A stretch of DNA of 6,917 bases from Sulfurovum sp. (GCA_027066595.1 JAMONG010000248.1:1-6917); one strand, 5' to 3'. Shown: positions 1 through 6,090, numbered from the stretch's first letter. Program-made: numbers and translations. The notes: generated by a model from the letters alone, not told the origin.

Positions 1-705
1 ATTAATATTTTTATTTTCAGCCATTAAAGAGATGTTGTCTATACTATTCATAATAGTTTCATCTAGCCAAAATGGAGAATTTTTAATCTCCATTTGATCA
101 GAGTTTATTTTTGAAACATCTAAAATGTCTGATACCAATGTTTGTAGCGAGATAGAGGCTTTATGTATTTTTGTTAAGTATGCTTCGTGGTCATGCTTTG
201 ATATTTTGTTTTCTATGATATAAGAGCTATAACCTAAAACAGCATTTAAAGAAGTACGCATCTCATGGGAAATATTGGCAAGCATAAGCTGTTGAGTTCG
301 GAGTGTATTATTTAGTGTCTTTGTCATATTTAAAAGTGTATTTTGAGTACGCTTACTGCTTTTTTCAAGTTTTTCTAATTCATATATGCTTTGATTGTAA
401 ATGGTATTGATAAGCTCATATACTAGGCTGTTTATCGCTTTGGCATGTTCAGTATATTTTGTCTGTAAGTAGTAATTTAAGTTGAAAATAGTAGATAAAA
501 CTTGATTTGAAAATGTTTTAGAGTGATGGGTATAAATTTCATATTTGAGTATTTGAAAAAGCTCTTCATAGTGACCATTTTTAAAGATAGTAGCCATCTG
601 CTTTGAGAGTCTCTTTGCGTAAGTTTTTTTTATCATAAAATTCTCAATGAGAAGTTGTTCCATAAAATCTATATCGGCTCTATCTATAGGTATGTTTTTA
701 GGCAT
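1..705 (-). CDS. Soluble sensor histidine kinase, N-terminal 235 residues (cut by left window edge)
   Basis: The frame is open from ATG at 705 to the window edge, so the gene continues outside. The H-box ANISHEMRTSLNAVLGYS places the phospho-accepting His at residue 147, followed by a normal second HisKA helix (residues about 172-205). The ATP-binding domain and any receiver domain would lie beyond base 1. Residues 1-100 are mostly helical-looking and match no sensor I recognise. Residues about 100-145 look like a coiled-coil signalling helix. There is no transmembrane segment or signal peptide, so the kinase is cytosolic. The usual Pro of the H-box (HExRTP) is Ser152, while Glu148 and Thr151, the family's phosphatase-type ExxT pair, are kept. 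The start overlaps the last 8 bases of the FIST gene (ATGCCTAA), with AAAAGG nine bases upstream. That coupling suggests the FIST protein is its sensory partner, as in NosP/NahK pairs. Kinase call is firm; signal is inferred. Confidence 0.9.
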   Translation of the reverse strand, partial: MPKNIPIDRADIDFMEQLLIENFMIKKTYAKRLSKQMATIFKNGHYEELFQILKYEIYTHHSKTFSNQVLSTIFNLNYYLQTKYTEHAKAINSLVYELINTIYNQSIYELEKLEKSSKRTQNTLLNMTKTLNNTLRTQQLMLANISHEMRTSLNAVLGYSSYIIENKISKHDHEAYLTKIHKASISLQTLVSDILDVSKINSDQMEIKNSPFWLDETIMNSIDNISLMAENKNIN

Positions 706-1804
706 GATTGTCTACCTTTTCGTTGATGTTCACAAGTGTTAAGGTTTGATTTTGTAAGTAGGAAGAAGAACTTCCTGCTAAAGGAGCGACTTCTCCAAAA
801 GTATGGCATCCTATAAAGTTACTTTTTAACTCTTTAGCGATACGCATAATATGTAGTCTTTCTATTTCATCCCATTGCCATTTGAAGGCAGCACAGGTAA
901 ATAAAAAAGAGAAACCAAAATTAAATTTTGTTTGCATAAGTTTTTCTATGGTTTTGTCTTGTGTGTCTCTTGACATGGGTATACTAAGCATGATTTTTGT
1001 ATTTTCATGTATCTCTCTAAATAGTTCTATACTTTTAGCTTCTCTATCAATACTTTTAATCGTTGCAAGCGATATACTAGAAATCTCTTTTTGGTTTTTG
1101 ATAAAAAATGGATATTCAAAATGTAAAATACCATCATCATCTAACTCTCCAATAATATCTTCAATAAGGTCAAGTGCGGGGGTGTTTTCTATTTCAAGAA
1201 TTATTTTTTCTTTAGATTTTGTTACGGCTAGCTCTAATCCAACCGAGATAAAATTATGAATAGATATGCCTTGTACATCATAATAAGCTTTGTTGATGAA
1301 CCATACTAAAGTACTGTTTTTTTTGGTTTGAAATTTACCATTATAAAAAACAGAAGTGGAAACACTGTCATCTATGGTTGCTCTTGCAGCAATAGCACCA
1401 TAGACACTTCTTTCTCCTAAGGTATCTTTTAAGTGAGTGAGTAACCCCTCTATATTCGTATTTTCATAAATGGAAAAGAATAGTGCATTGTAATTGTTCT
1501 CATTTTTGAGTGCGTAGAGTGGTTTTTCATGGTCTACATAGGAGATATGATAGGCATCTTTACGCATGTCAAAACAGACAAATTGTATTTTATCTGGGTT
1601 TATATGGGGAAAATTACTTTGTATGTTACTCTCTACACTACAAGCGATGATGTCGATATCAGGAAATTTTGTTTTCAATTTTTGGTATTGCTTTTTTAAC
1701 CGTTCTTCTTCTCCAGAGAGATAAAAACCAATGAGTATCGTAGGAGTAAAAGGTATTGCAGTTAAATCATCTTGGTCTAAATCTCTTAGTGTGTAGTGTT
1801 GCAT
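698..1804 (-). CDS. FIST-domain sensory protein, NosP-like candidate (368 aa)
   Basis: This is a cytosolic FIST (FIST_N plus FIST_C) protein, with no signal peptide or membrane segment. Numbering is from the ATG at 1804. FIST_N shows a first beta strand (residues about 21-30), DIDIIACSVESNI (about 49-61) at the place of the usual IIGCST-GEI strand, and ISVGLELAVTKSK (about 186-198) followed by NTPAL (207-211), matching the family's PIG-x-VTK and PAL signatures. FIST_C (about 227-360) has FLFTCAAF and GCHTFGEVAPLAG, equivalent to the canonical FSCAGR and GFYTYGEI-P. Bacterial FIST proteins of the NosP type bind haem and NO and control an adjacent kinase; the neighbouring kinase and EAL genes fit that role. 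Haem binding cannot be shown from sequence, though His183 sits in the conserved stretch before VTK. I prefer the ATG at 1804 because AAAGGA lies six bases upstream of it and directly abuts the other in-frame ATG at 1810. Family call is strong, NO ligand is inference. Confidence 0.88.
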   Translation of the reverse strand: MQHYTLRDLDQDDLTAIPFTPTILIGFYLSGEEERLKKQYQKLKTKFPDIDIIACSVESNIQSNFPHINPDKIQFVCFDMRKDAYHISYVDHEKPLYALKNENNYNALFFSIYENTNIEGLLTHLKDTLGERSVYGAIAARATIDDSVSTSVFYNGKFQTKKNSTLVWFINKAYYDVQGISIHNFISVGLELAVTKSKEKIILEIENTPALDLIEDIIGELDDDGILHFEYPFFIKNQKEISSISLATIKSIDREAKSIELFREIHENTKIMLSIPMSRDTQDKTIEKLMQTKFNFGFSFLFTCAAFKWQWDEIERLHIMRIAKELKSNFIGCHTFGEVAPLAGSSSSYLQNQTLTLVNINEKVDNHA

Positions 1805-1810
1805 CAACAT

Positions 1811-1816
1811 TCCTTT
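1811..1816 (-). promoter_or_regulatory. Ribosome binding site of the FIST gene, overlapping the EAL stop codon
   Basis: AAAGGA on the minus strand shares its first bases with the TAA stop of the EAL gene (1815-1817). It is six bases upstream of ATG 1804 and directly touches ATG 1810, which favours 1804 as the start. The arrangement points to translational coupling between the two genes. Confidence 0.7.
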
Positions 1817-3083
1817 ACGGTATAAGTTTTAAGATAAGCTCTTTTAGTGACATAGGTTTTGCATGGTAATACCCTTGTGACTTTATAGACACATAGTTCT
1901 TTATTATACTATTTTCAGCACTATTTTCAACACCCTCTACAATGACATCAAGATTTAAGGCTTGAGACATATGATATATGGCATTCACAATGGTTCTGTT
2001 TTTAAGATTTTTATCTATATCTTTGATGAGTGATTTATCGATTTTAATACTACTAATAGGAAGTTCACTAAGATAATTGAAAGAGGTATATCCCGTCCCA
2101 AAATCATCAAGTGCGATGTGAATATTGAGTTTCTTGAGCTTATCAAATAACTCACTATAGAGATAAATATCTTTAATCAATATCTGTTCTGTAATCTCAA
2201 AATGTAACTTTTTATGATACAGGTCATACTCTGATATGAAAAAATCAATAGTCGTGTAAAATGTTTTTGACATAAGAAAAACAGGTGAGATGTTGATAGA
2301 GAGTGAAAAGTCATTTATATGGTTTTTTTCTAGTATTTTAAAGCTATGAGATGTCTCTATAAAAAGCTTTACAGTGAGTGGTGCTATCATACCTGTCTCT
2401 TCTGCAAGAGGAATAAAAATTTCGGGTGAGACATCACCATATTTGGGGTGTTTCCAACGTGCTAACATCTCTGCACCTGTATAGGCATTTTTTTCATAGT
2501 CATATTGTGGTTGATACTCCCATGTTATCTCACCATTTTCAATGGCAAGAGGAAGGTCTTTCATGAGTTCTGTCATTTTTAGGTAAGAAGTTGAAGTAAA
2601 TATCTCTTCGCTTGTTATGACACTATGTTGAGAAAACTTTTCTCTGCTTTTGAGTGCATATTTGGCTTTTTTTACAAGGGTATAAAGAGTAGTCCCCTCT
2701 TTGGGTGAAAAACTAACACCAAAAGAGAGTGTGAGATAAAAAAGATTATCATTGATGGATATGGGTTCTAAAAATATATTGCTAATCTGTTTTATGAGTT
2801 GGTTTAACTCTTTTGATGAGACGCCATTTTGTAGAAGAATAATGTATTGGTAATCTCCCACTCTTTGAAAGTATGAATCAAGAGAGAGATAATACTTGAT
2901 ACTTTTGGTGATTTTGGGTGCAAGCATATCATCAATGTTGTAACTATGTAGGTATGATAACTCATCAAATTCGATAAACAGTAGTGTTGCATCTATCATC
3001 TTGTCAAAAGATTTATCTGATTGAAAGAGATGTTCTAGATGATAATGATGAGAAAGAGCAGTGTCAATATCGTCAATAGTCAT
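1815..3083 (-). CDS. Degenerate GGDEF + EAL protein, predicted c-di-GMP phosphodiesterase (422 aa)
   Basis: Residues about 25-150 form a degenerate GGDEF domain. The signature loop reads VGDYQ (75-79), and no inhibitory-site RxxD precedes it, so cyclase activity is not expected. Residues about 172-420 are an EAL domain that would hydrolyse c-di-GMP to pGpG. The metal- and substrate-binding positions look intact: EML in place of EAL (Glu205), Asn264, Glu296 of FEITE, Asp326-Asp327 of DDFGTGYTS, Lys347 of IKID, Glu383 of EGVE, and QGYYHAKP at 403-410. Active phosphodiesterase is therefore the likeliest role, with the GGDEF half possibly binding GTP or acting as a regulatory or dimer surface. 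The protein is cytosolic and has no receiver domain of its own; a free receiver is encoded just upstream. No ribosome site precedes the ATG and a stop codon blocks upstream in-frame starts, so translation probably depends on coupling to the receiver gene 12 bp away. Confidence 0.92.
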   Translation of the reverse strand: MTIDDIDTALSHHYHLEHLFQSDKSFDKMIDATLLFIEFDELSYLHSYNIDDMLAPKITKSIKYYLSLDSYFQRVGDYQYIILLQNGVSSKELNQLIKQISNIFLEPISINDNLFYLTLSFGVSFSPKEGTTLYTLVKKAKYALKSREKFSQHSVITSEEIFTSTSYLKMTELMKDLPLAIENGEITWEYQPQYDYEKNAYTGAEMLARWKHPKYGDVSPEIFIPLAEETGMIAPLTVKLFIETSHSFKILEKNHINDFSLSINISPVFLMSKTFYTTIDFFISEYDLYHKKLHFEITEQILIKDIYLYSELFDKLKKLNIHIALDDFGTGYTSFNYLSELPISSIKIDKSLIKDIDKNLKNRTIVNAIYHMSQALNLDVIVEGVENSAENSIIKNYVSIKSQGYYHAKPMSLKELILKLIP

Positions 3084-3095
3084 GATGCACTACAA

Positions 3096-3470
3096 TTACA
3101 ATTGTAATAGACGTATAAAATTTTGTTTATATACCTCAGGCATAATAGGTTTTTTTAAAAACAAATCAAAATTAGCACGCTCTTTTTCATACAGGTCAGG
3201 GTAGATAGTTAGTGCAGCAATACGTGTCTTTGAACTTTTTTTACGTGCATGTTTTGCAACATCAACACCCGAACCATCTGGCAAGTTCATATCGACAAAC
3301 ATTGCATCATAGTCATTTGCTGTGATCTTCTCTATGGCTTCAGTCATAGTATAGGCAGTGTCAATATGGATGTTCTCTAAATCTAACTCTTTAATGAGAG
3401 ACTTTATTATCATCTCTTCGAACTCTATGTTAAACATCACATCATCCACAATCAAAATATTTTTTTCCAT
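3096..3470 (-). CDS. Stand-alone receiver-domain response regulator (124 aa)
   Basis: This is a single CheY-like receiver domain with nothing after it, in the cytosol. Numbering from ATG 3470: acidic pair Asp9-Asp10 in ILIVDD, phospho-acceptor Asp60 in FVDMNLPDGSG, switch Thr88 in ALT, and Lys107-Pro108 in LKKP. All catalytic positions are present, so phosphorylation is expected, presumably by the kinase at the other end of the operon. There is no DNA-binding or enzymatic output; it probably acts by protein contact, with the EAL protein encoded immediately downstream as the obvious target, or as a phosphate relay or sink. It is the first gene of the minus-strand operon. An in-frame TTG at 3485 would add five residues, but GGAGG overlaps that codon and sits eight bases before ATG 3470, which decides the start. 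Confidence 0.93.
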   Translation of the reverse strand: MEKNILIVDDVMFNIEFEEMIIKSLIKELDLENIHIDTAYTMTEAIEKITANDYDAMFVDMNLPDGSGVDVAKHARKKSSKTRIAALTIYPDLYEKERANFDLFLKKPIMPEVYKQNFIRLLQL

Positions 3471-3478
3471 AAAATAAA

Positions 3479-3483
3479 CCTCC
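3479..3483 (-). promoter_or_regulatory. Strong ribosome binding site of the receiver gene
   Basis: GGAGG on the minus strand lies eight bases upstream of the ATG at 3470. It overlaps the alternative in-frame TTG codon at 3485 and therefore rules that longer start out. Confidence 0.85.
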
Positions 3484-3503
3484 AATTTATTTATATTGCT
3501 AGT

Positions 3504-3509
3504 ATTATA
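3504..3509 (-). promoter_or_regulatory. Putative -10 box of the receiver/EAL/FIST/kinase operon
   Basis: A perfect TATAAT on the minus strand lies 34-39 bases before the receiver start codon. I see no good -35 at the usual distance, which is normal for sigma-70 promoters of Campylobacterota. The box sits inside an imperfectly centred inverted repeat, CTAGT (3499-3503) and ACTAG (3516-3520), which could be an operator or could be chance in AT-rich DNA. Confidence 0.5.
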
Positions 3510-3584
3510 ATAAGAACTAGTCTTTTAAGCTATAGGATTATTCCTACATATTTAGATTTAAATTTTAAGTTATACTACAGTTAG

Positions 3585-3627
3585 ATATACAAAAAAATTG
3601 TAAATACAATGTAAAATATTTGTATAT
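3585..3627. promoter_or_regulatory. Clustered inverted repeats (TACAA/TTGTA), possible operator of the P-box operon
   Basis: ATATACAAA (3585-3593) and TTTGTATAT (3619-3627) form a 9-bp perfect inverted repeat with 25 bases between. Nested inside is TTGTA-AA-TACAA (3598-3609). Four TACAA/TTGTA half-sites alternate in direction (3588, 3598, 3605, 3620). The position, 26-68 bases upstream of the first P-box gene, suits a transcription-factor site. No regulator is identified, and AT-richness raises the chance of coincidence. Confidence 0.35.
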
Positions 3628-3640
3628 AGAATAATTAGTT

Positions 3641-3645
3641 GGGAG
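3641..3645 (+). promoter_or_regulatory. Ribosome binding site of the first P-box gene
   Basis: GGGAGG at 3641-3646 lies six bases upstream of ATG 3653 and fixes that start. The resulting protein has an unusually long polar n-region before its signal peptide core. Confidence 0.8.
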
Positions 3646-3652
3646 GATAATA

Positions 3653-4450
3653 ATGAGTAACTATGATTTGCAATCACATAAAACAAAGTATACTTTTTTT
3701 ACTTTATGCTTTGTATTTTTATTTGTTAGTAGCTCTTTATCTGCAGAAATTACCTCAATCTCAGAGGCCATAAATAAAGCAGGTAAACAGCGTATGATTA
3801 CACAACGTATGTTAAAAGATTATGCTTTAATAGGGATGAATAACACCTATGGTAACCCTAAAGAGGATTTACCAAAAATGATAACGTTGTTTGACACAAC
3901 ACTTAAAGAACTACAAGCATTTGTAAAAGATAAAGATGCCCAAGAGAGTTTGTTTAAAGTGACAGGTTTATGGAAAAATGTGAAACAGACATTGGAAACT
4001 GCTCCTTTAAAAGAGAAAGTTCTGGCACTCAAAAAAGAGATAGAAAAACTTCTAAAAGAGGCGAATAACAGTACTAACCTTATAGTAAAGGCAACAGGTA
4101 CGAATACAGGAGAGATTATCAATATTTCTGGTAGACAGCGTATGCTTTCCCAACGTATGGCAAGTCTCTATATGTTAAAGGTATGGGAAGTTGAGAGTGA
4201 AGAGATTGATGTAGCGTTGGCAAATGCCATAAAAGAGTTTGATACTGCACAAAAAAAACTACTCTCCTCTGACTTGAATACAGATGAGATAAAAAAACGT
4301 TTAGCCAACAGTAAAAAGTCATTTATGTTTTTTAAGATGATGGGAAACTCTAAATCAAAAAAGTTTATACCTAGTCTTATCAACCGTTCGGCAAATAAGA
4401 TACTTAAAGATATGAATGCAGCAACAGAACTTTATGCTGCAATAAAATAA
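3653..4450 (+). CDS. Secreted double-P-box protein 1, PilJ/NarX-type sensor domain (265 aa)
   Basis: Residues 1-31 form a signal peptide: polar n-region of 12 residues, hydrophobic core at about 13-29, likely cleavage after Ala31 (SSLSA). The mature protein is almost entirely helical and holds two P-box-type motifs, GKQRMITQR at 44-52 and GRQRMLSQR at 160-168. These match the PilJ/NarX N-terminal sensor family (type IV pili methyl-accepting transducer N-term), where the corresponding NarX/NarQ arginines contact nitrate or nitrite. There is no later membrane segment, HAMP linker or output domain, so it is a free periplasmic protein. A role in binding nitrate/nitrite or another small anion and passing the signal to a membrane receptor is inference; the receptor encoded three genes on is the nearest candidate. 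First gene of the plus-strand operon, 14 bp before its paralogue. It diverges most from the other two outside the motifs. Expected to form a four-helix-type bundle. Confidence 0.88.
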   Translation: MSNYDLQSHKTKYTFFTLCFVFLFVSSSLSAEITSISEAINKAGKQRMITQRMLKDYALIGMNNTYGNPKEDLPKMITLFDTTLKELQAFVKDKDAQESLFKVTGLWKNVKQTLETAPLKEKVLALKKEIEKLLKEANNSTNLIVKATGTNTGEIINISGRQRMLSQRMASLYMLKVWEVESEEIDVALANAIKEFDTAQKKLLSSDLNTDEIKKRLANSKKSFMFFKMMGNSKSKKFIPSLINRSANKILKDMNAATELYAAIK

Positions 4451-4456
4451 AGGAGG
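4451..4456 (+). promoter_or_regulatory. Strong ribosome binding site of P-box gene 2
   Basis: AGGAGG begins directly after the stop codon of the preceding gene and lies eight bases before ATG 4465. It supports that start and predicts strong translation of the second paralogue. Confidence 0.8.
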
Positions 4457-4464
4457 AAAAGACA

Positions 4465-5265
4465 ATGAAACGTATGATGAAAAAAGTACTTATACTCACA
4501 ACACTCTCTTTAGGAAGTATGGTAGCAGTAGCAGAAACACCACAGGCATTGGAAGGTGTCACAAAGTCTAATTTGGAGTTGTTAAATACAGCTGGACAAC
4601 AACGTATGCTCTCACAACGCATAGCTAAAAATTATTTTTACATAGGAAAAGGTGTGAGTGTCTCAAAAGCAAAAAAACAACTCAAAGCTTCATTGCGTGC
4701 TTTTGAAAATAACCTCAATAGTATTAAAAATGCTGTCAAAGATGAAGAGGTACAAAATATGATAGCCTTTATAGAGATGAGTAAAGAGGACTTTTATACT
4801 ATCACTTCTGAAAAATACAATCTTGACAATGGTGCATTAGCACTTGATTTGAGTGAATCAATGTTGGAGGGGAGTCAATTTGTTGTGGATGCCATTAAAG
4901 ATATGTCTAAAGCACAAGCCTCTTCTATGGTCGCACTCGCAGGTAAACAGCGTATGCTCTCACAGCGTATTGCCAAATATTATATCTCATACCAGTCAGG
5001 TATAAAAGATAAAAATAGTATAGACCAGATGAACCAAGCGGTAAAAGAGTTTTCTCAAACACATAAAACTTTGATGGCAAATAAAGCCAATACAGCAGAG
5101 ATAAACAAAGAACTACAGAAGATAGATAGATTATGGAAAATAGTCTATAAGTTTTACCTTAACATAGAAAAAGGTGGACTTCCTGTGATTGTATACAATA
5201 CCACTGATGAGATTATGAAACGTATGGATAAAATAACCAAACTCTATACAGAGATATATAAATAA
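4465..5265 (+). CDS. Secreted double-P-box protein 2, PilJ/NarX-type sensor domain (266 aa)
   Basis: A classic signal peptide occupies residues 1-23: basic MKRMMKK, hydrophobic core, cleavage after AVA. The mature helical protein has P-box motifs GQQRMLSQR at 44-52 and GKQRMLSQR at 160-168, the closest of the set to the PilJ consensus. Both arginines of each motif align with the nitrate-contacting arginines of the NarX/NarQ P-box. The halves are internally similar (AGxQRMLSQRIAK-Y in each), suggesting an ancient internal duplication. LDLSESMLEGS (127-137) and YLNIEK (231-236) are shared with the next gene but not with the previous one. There is no membrane anchor after the signal peptide and no output domain, so the protein is free in the periplasm. 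It is probably a ligand-binding accessory protein; ligand and partner are not shown by sequence. Confidence 0.9.
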   Translation: MKRMMKKVLILTTLSLGSMVAVAETPQALEGVTKSNLELLNTAGQQRMLSQRIAKNYFYIGKGVSVSKAKKQLKASLRAFENNLNSIKNAVKDEEVQNMIAFIEMSKEDFYTITSEKYNLDNGALALDLSESMLEGSQFVVDAIKDMSKAQASSMVALAGKQRMLSQRIAKYYISYQSGIKDKNSIDQMNQAVKEFSQTHKTLMANKANTAEINKELQKIDRLWKIVYKFYLNIEKGGLPVIVYNTTDEIMKRMDKITKLYTEIYK

Positions 5266-5295
5266 ACCCATACTTAAAGTTAGAAAGGTTTAAAG

Positions 5296-6063
5296 ATGAA
5301 AAGTGTACGAACGGTTTTATTTTTATTTTTAGTTGTTTTTAATGGAGCATCGTCTGCTGCGACTACACGAAGTGATGTGATTATACTTGAAGCAGCAGGA
5401 GAGATTAAGTTTATTAGTCAGAAGATTGTAAAAGACTATTTTTATTTTGCACAACATAAAGAGAAAAATAGTCAACTCTCCTCTTACTTAAACAAAACGC
5501 TAGACTATTTAGATAAACAGATAATCGTAATAGCAACTGCAACCAAAAGTAGTGATACGAAAGATCTTTTAACTTTTCTGGCTTTTAGTAGTGAGCAGAT
5601 AAGAGAGACGATTAGTCAACCATATAATGAAGAGAATGCTGCTTTGATGCTTGACTATAGTGAGACATTGCTTGAAGGTTCTGAATCTATATTTAACGAA
5701 CATCGTTATGCTTTTTCAAAAGAAGAACAGATGTTGATTAAAGTGAAAAATATGGGGTATTACATCGAGCGTATTACCAAGTATTATATGGCTTTTCAAG
5801 CAGGTTTTACAGACTTAAATAATATTAGACAACTCAATATGGCAGTCTCATCATTTGACAACGCTTTAGAAGAGTTAAAGATGTATGCCTATGAAGATGA
5901 GAGTAAAAAGAGTTTTATTACTATCAGTCATTTTTGGGGTGTTGTACGTGATTTGTATCTCAATATAGAGAAAAGAAAATTACCAAATATACTGAACCTC
6001 TCTACTTTGCATTTAAAAGAGGTTTTGACAACATTGGAAGTTTATCATAGTAAAAACCAATAG
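5296..6063 (+). CDS. Secreted P-box paralogue 3 with degenerate motifs (255 aa)
   Basis: A signal peptide covers residues 1-21 or 22 (NGASSA|A). Homology to the preceding gene is clear across the length: LDYSETLLEGS (119-129), KYYMAFQAGF (162-171), AVSSFDNALEEL, and YLNIEK (221-226). The P-box positions have changed. Motif 1 reads AGEIKFISQK (34-43), with both arginines replaced by lysine, and motif 2 reads KNMGYYIER (151-159), where the first Arg is Gly and only the second remains. The two motifs are still 116 residues apart. The reading frame is intact with a normal AAAGG site (5284-5288) seven bases before the ATG, so this is not a pseudogene. It looks like a duplicate of gene 2 that has changed ligand, or become a structural or dimer partner of its siblings. 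Automatic annotation could miss the domain here. Function unknown. Confidence 0.85.
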   Translation: MKSVRTVLFLFLVVFNGASSAATTRSDVIILEAAGEIKFISQKIVKDYFYFAQHKEKNSQLSSYLNKTLDYLDKQIIVIATATKSSDTKDLLTFLAFSSEQIRETISQPYNEENAALMLDYSETLLEGSESIFNEHRYAFSKEEQMLIKVKNMGYYIERITKYYMAFQAGFTDLNNIRQLNMAVSSFDNALEELKMYAYEDESKKSFITISHFWGVVRDLYLNIEKRKLPNILNLSTLHLKEVLTTLEVYHSKNQ

Positions 6064-6090
6064 CTTAATGTAATTAAAAAGGAAAAAAGA

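Larger units (their letters stand above)
3471..3652. promoter_or_regulatory. Divergent intergenic promoter region between the two operons
   Basis: This 182-bp, very AT-rich segment separates the two divergent operons and must hold both promoters. For the minus operon there is TATAAT (3509-3504). For the plus operon TATACT at 3571-3576 is one -10 candidate; TTGTAA (3598-3603) with TGTATA 17 bases later (3621-3626) is a weaker alternative. A cluster of four TACAA/TTGTA half-sites in alternating orientation lies at 3588-3624, and a short inverted repeat TAGGA-N4-TCCTA at 3533-3546. No coding sequence or structured RNA is recognisable. Confidence 0.6.
3782..5772 (+). repeat. Six P-box motif copies in three tandem paralogous genes
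   Basis: Copies lie at 3782-3808 and 4130-4156 (gene 1), 4594-4620 and 4942-4968 (gene 2), and 5398-5424 and 5746-5772 (gene 3, degenerate). The first four are also similar at DNA level (CAGCGTATG...CA/GCGTAT-like words). In every gene the two copies are 348 bases, or 116 codons, apart. This indicates internal duplication followed by gene duplication. Confidence 0.8.

Noticed and set aside
882..1259. Open frame of 125 codons on the plus strand inside the FIST gene
   Set aside because: It is antisense to a well-supported FIST domain, has a low-complexity hydrophobic Ser/Ile-rich translation and no ribosome site; it is a shadow of the real gene.
1808..1810. ATG at 1810 as start of the FIST gene
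   Set aside because: The AAAGGA site touches it directly with no spacer; ATG 1804 has a six-base spacer. The difference is two residues, so this is a preference rather than proof.
2804..2992. Short minus-strand frame inside the EAL gene
   Set aside because: Out of frame with the degenerate GGDEF domain, which fits family structure across this stretch; no domain or start signal.
3471..3485. TTG start at 3485 for the receiver protein
   Set aside because: The ribosome site GGAGG overlaps this codon and is correctly spaced for ATG 3470; the receiver fold begins right after that Met.
3499..3520. CTAGT/ACTAG inverted repeat as a terminator or RNA hairpin
   Set aside because: Arms are only five bases, no T-run follows, and it encloses a -10 box; at most an operator, and possibly chance.
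3847..4622. Four minus-strand frames opposite P-box genes 1 and 2
   Set aside because: They lie antisense to two clearly secreted paralogues, overlap one another in different frames, and read as Phe/Ser-rich strings produced by complementing Lys/Glu-rich helices.
5296..6063. Third P-box paralogue as a pseudogene
   Set aside because: The frame is full length with a good signal peptide, ribosome site and conserved non-motif segments; motif changes look like divergence, not decay.
3653..6063. Type IV pilus chemotaxis (Pil-Chp) function for the PilJ-like genes
   Set aside because: The domain name comes from PilJ, but there are no pilus genes here and these proteins lack the membrane and methyl-accepting parts of PilJ; the P-box/N-oxide reading fits the neighbours better.
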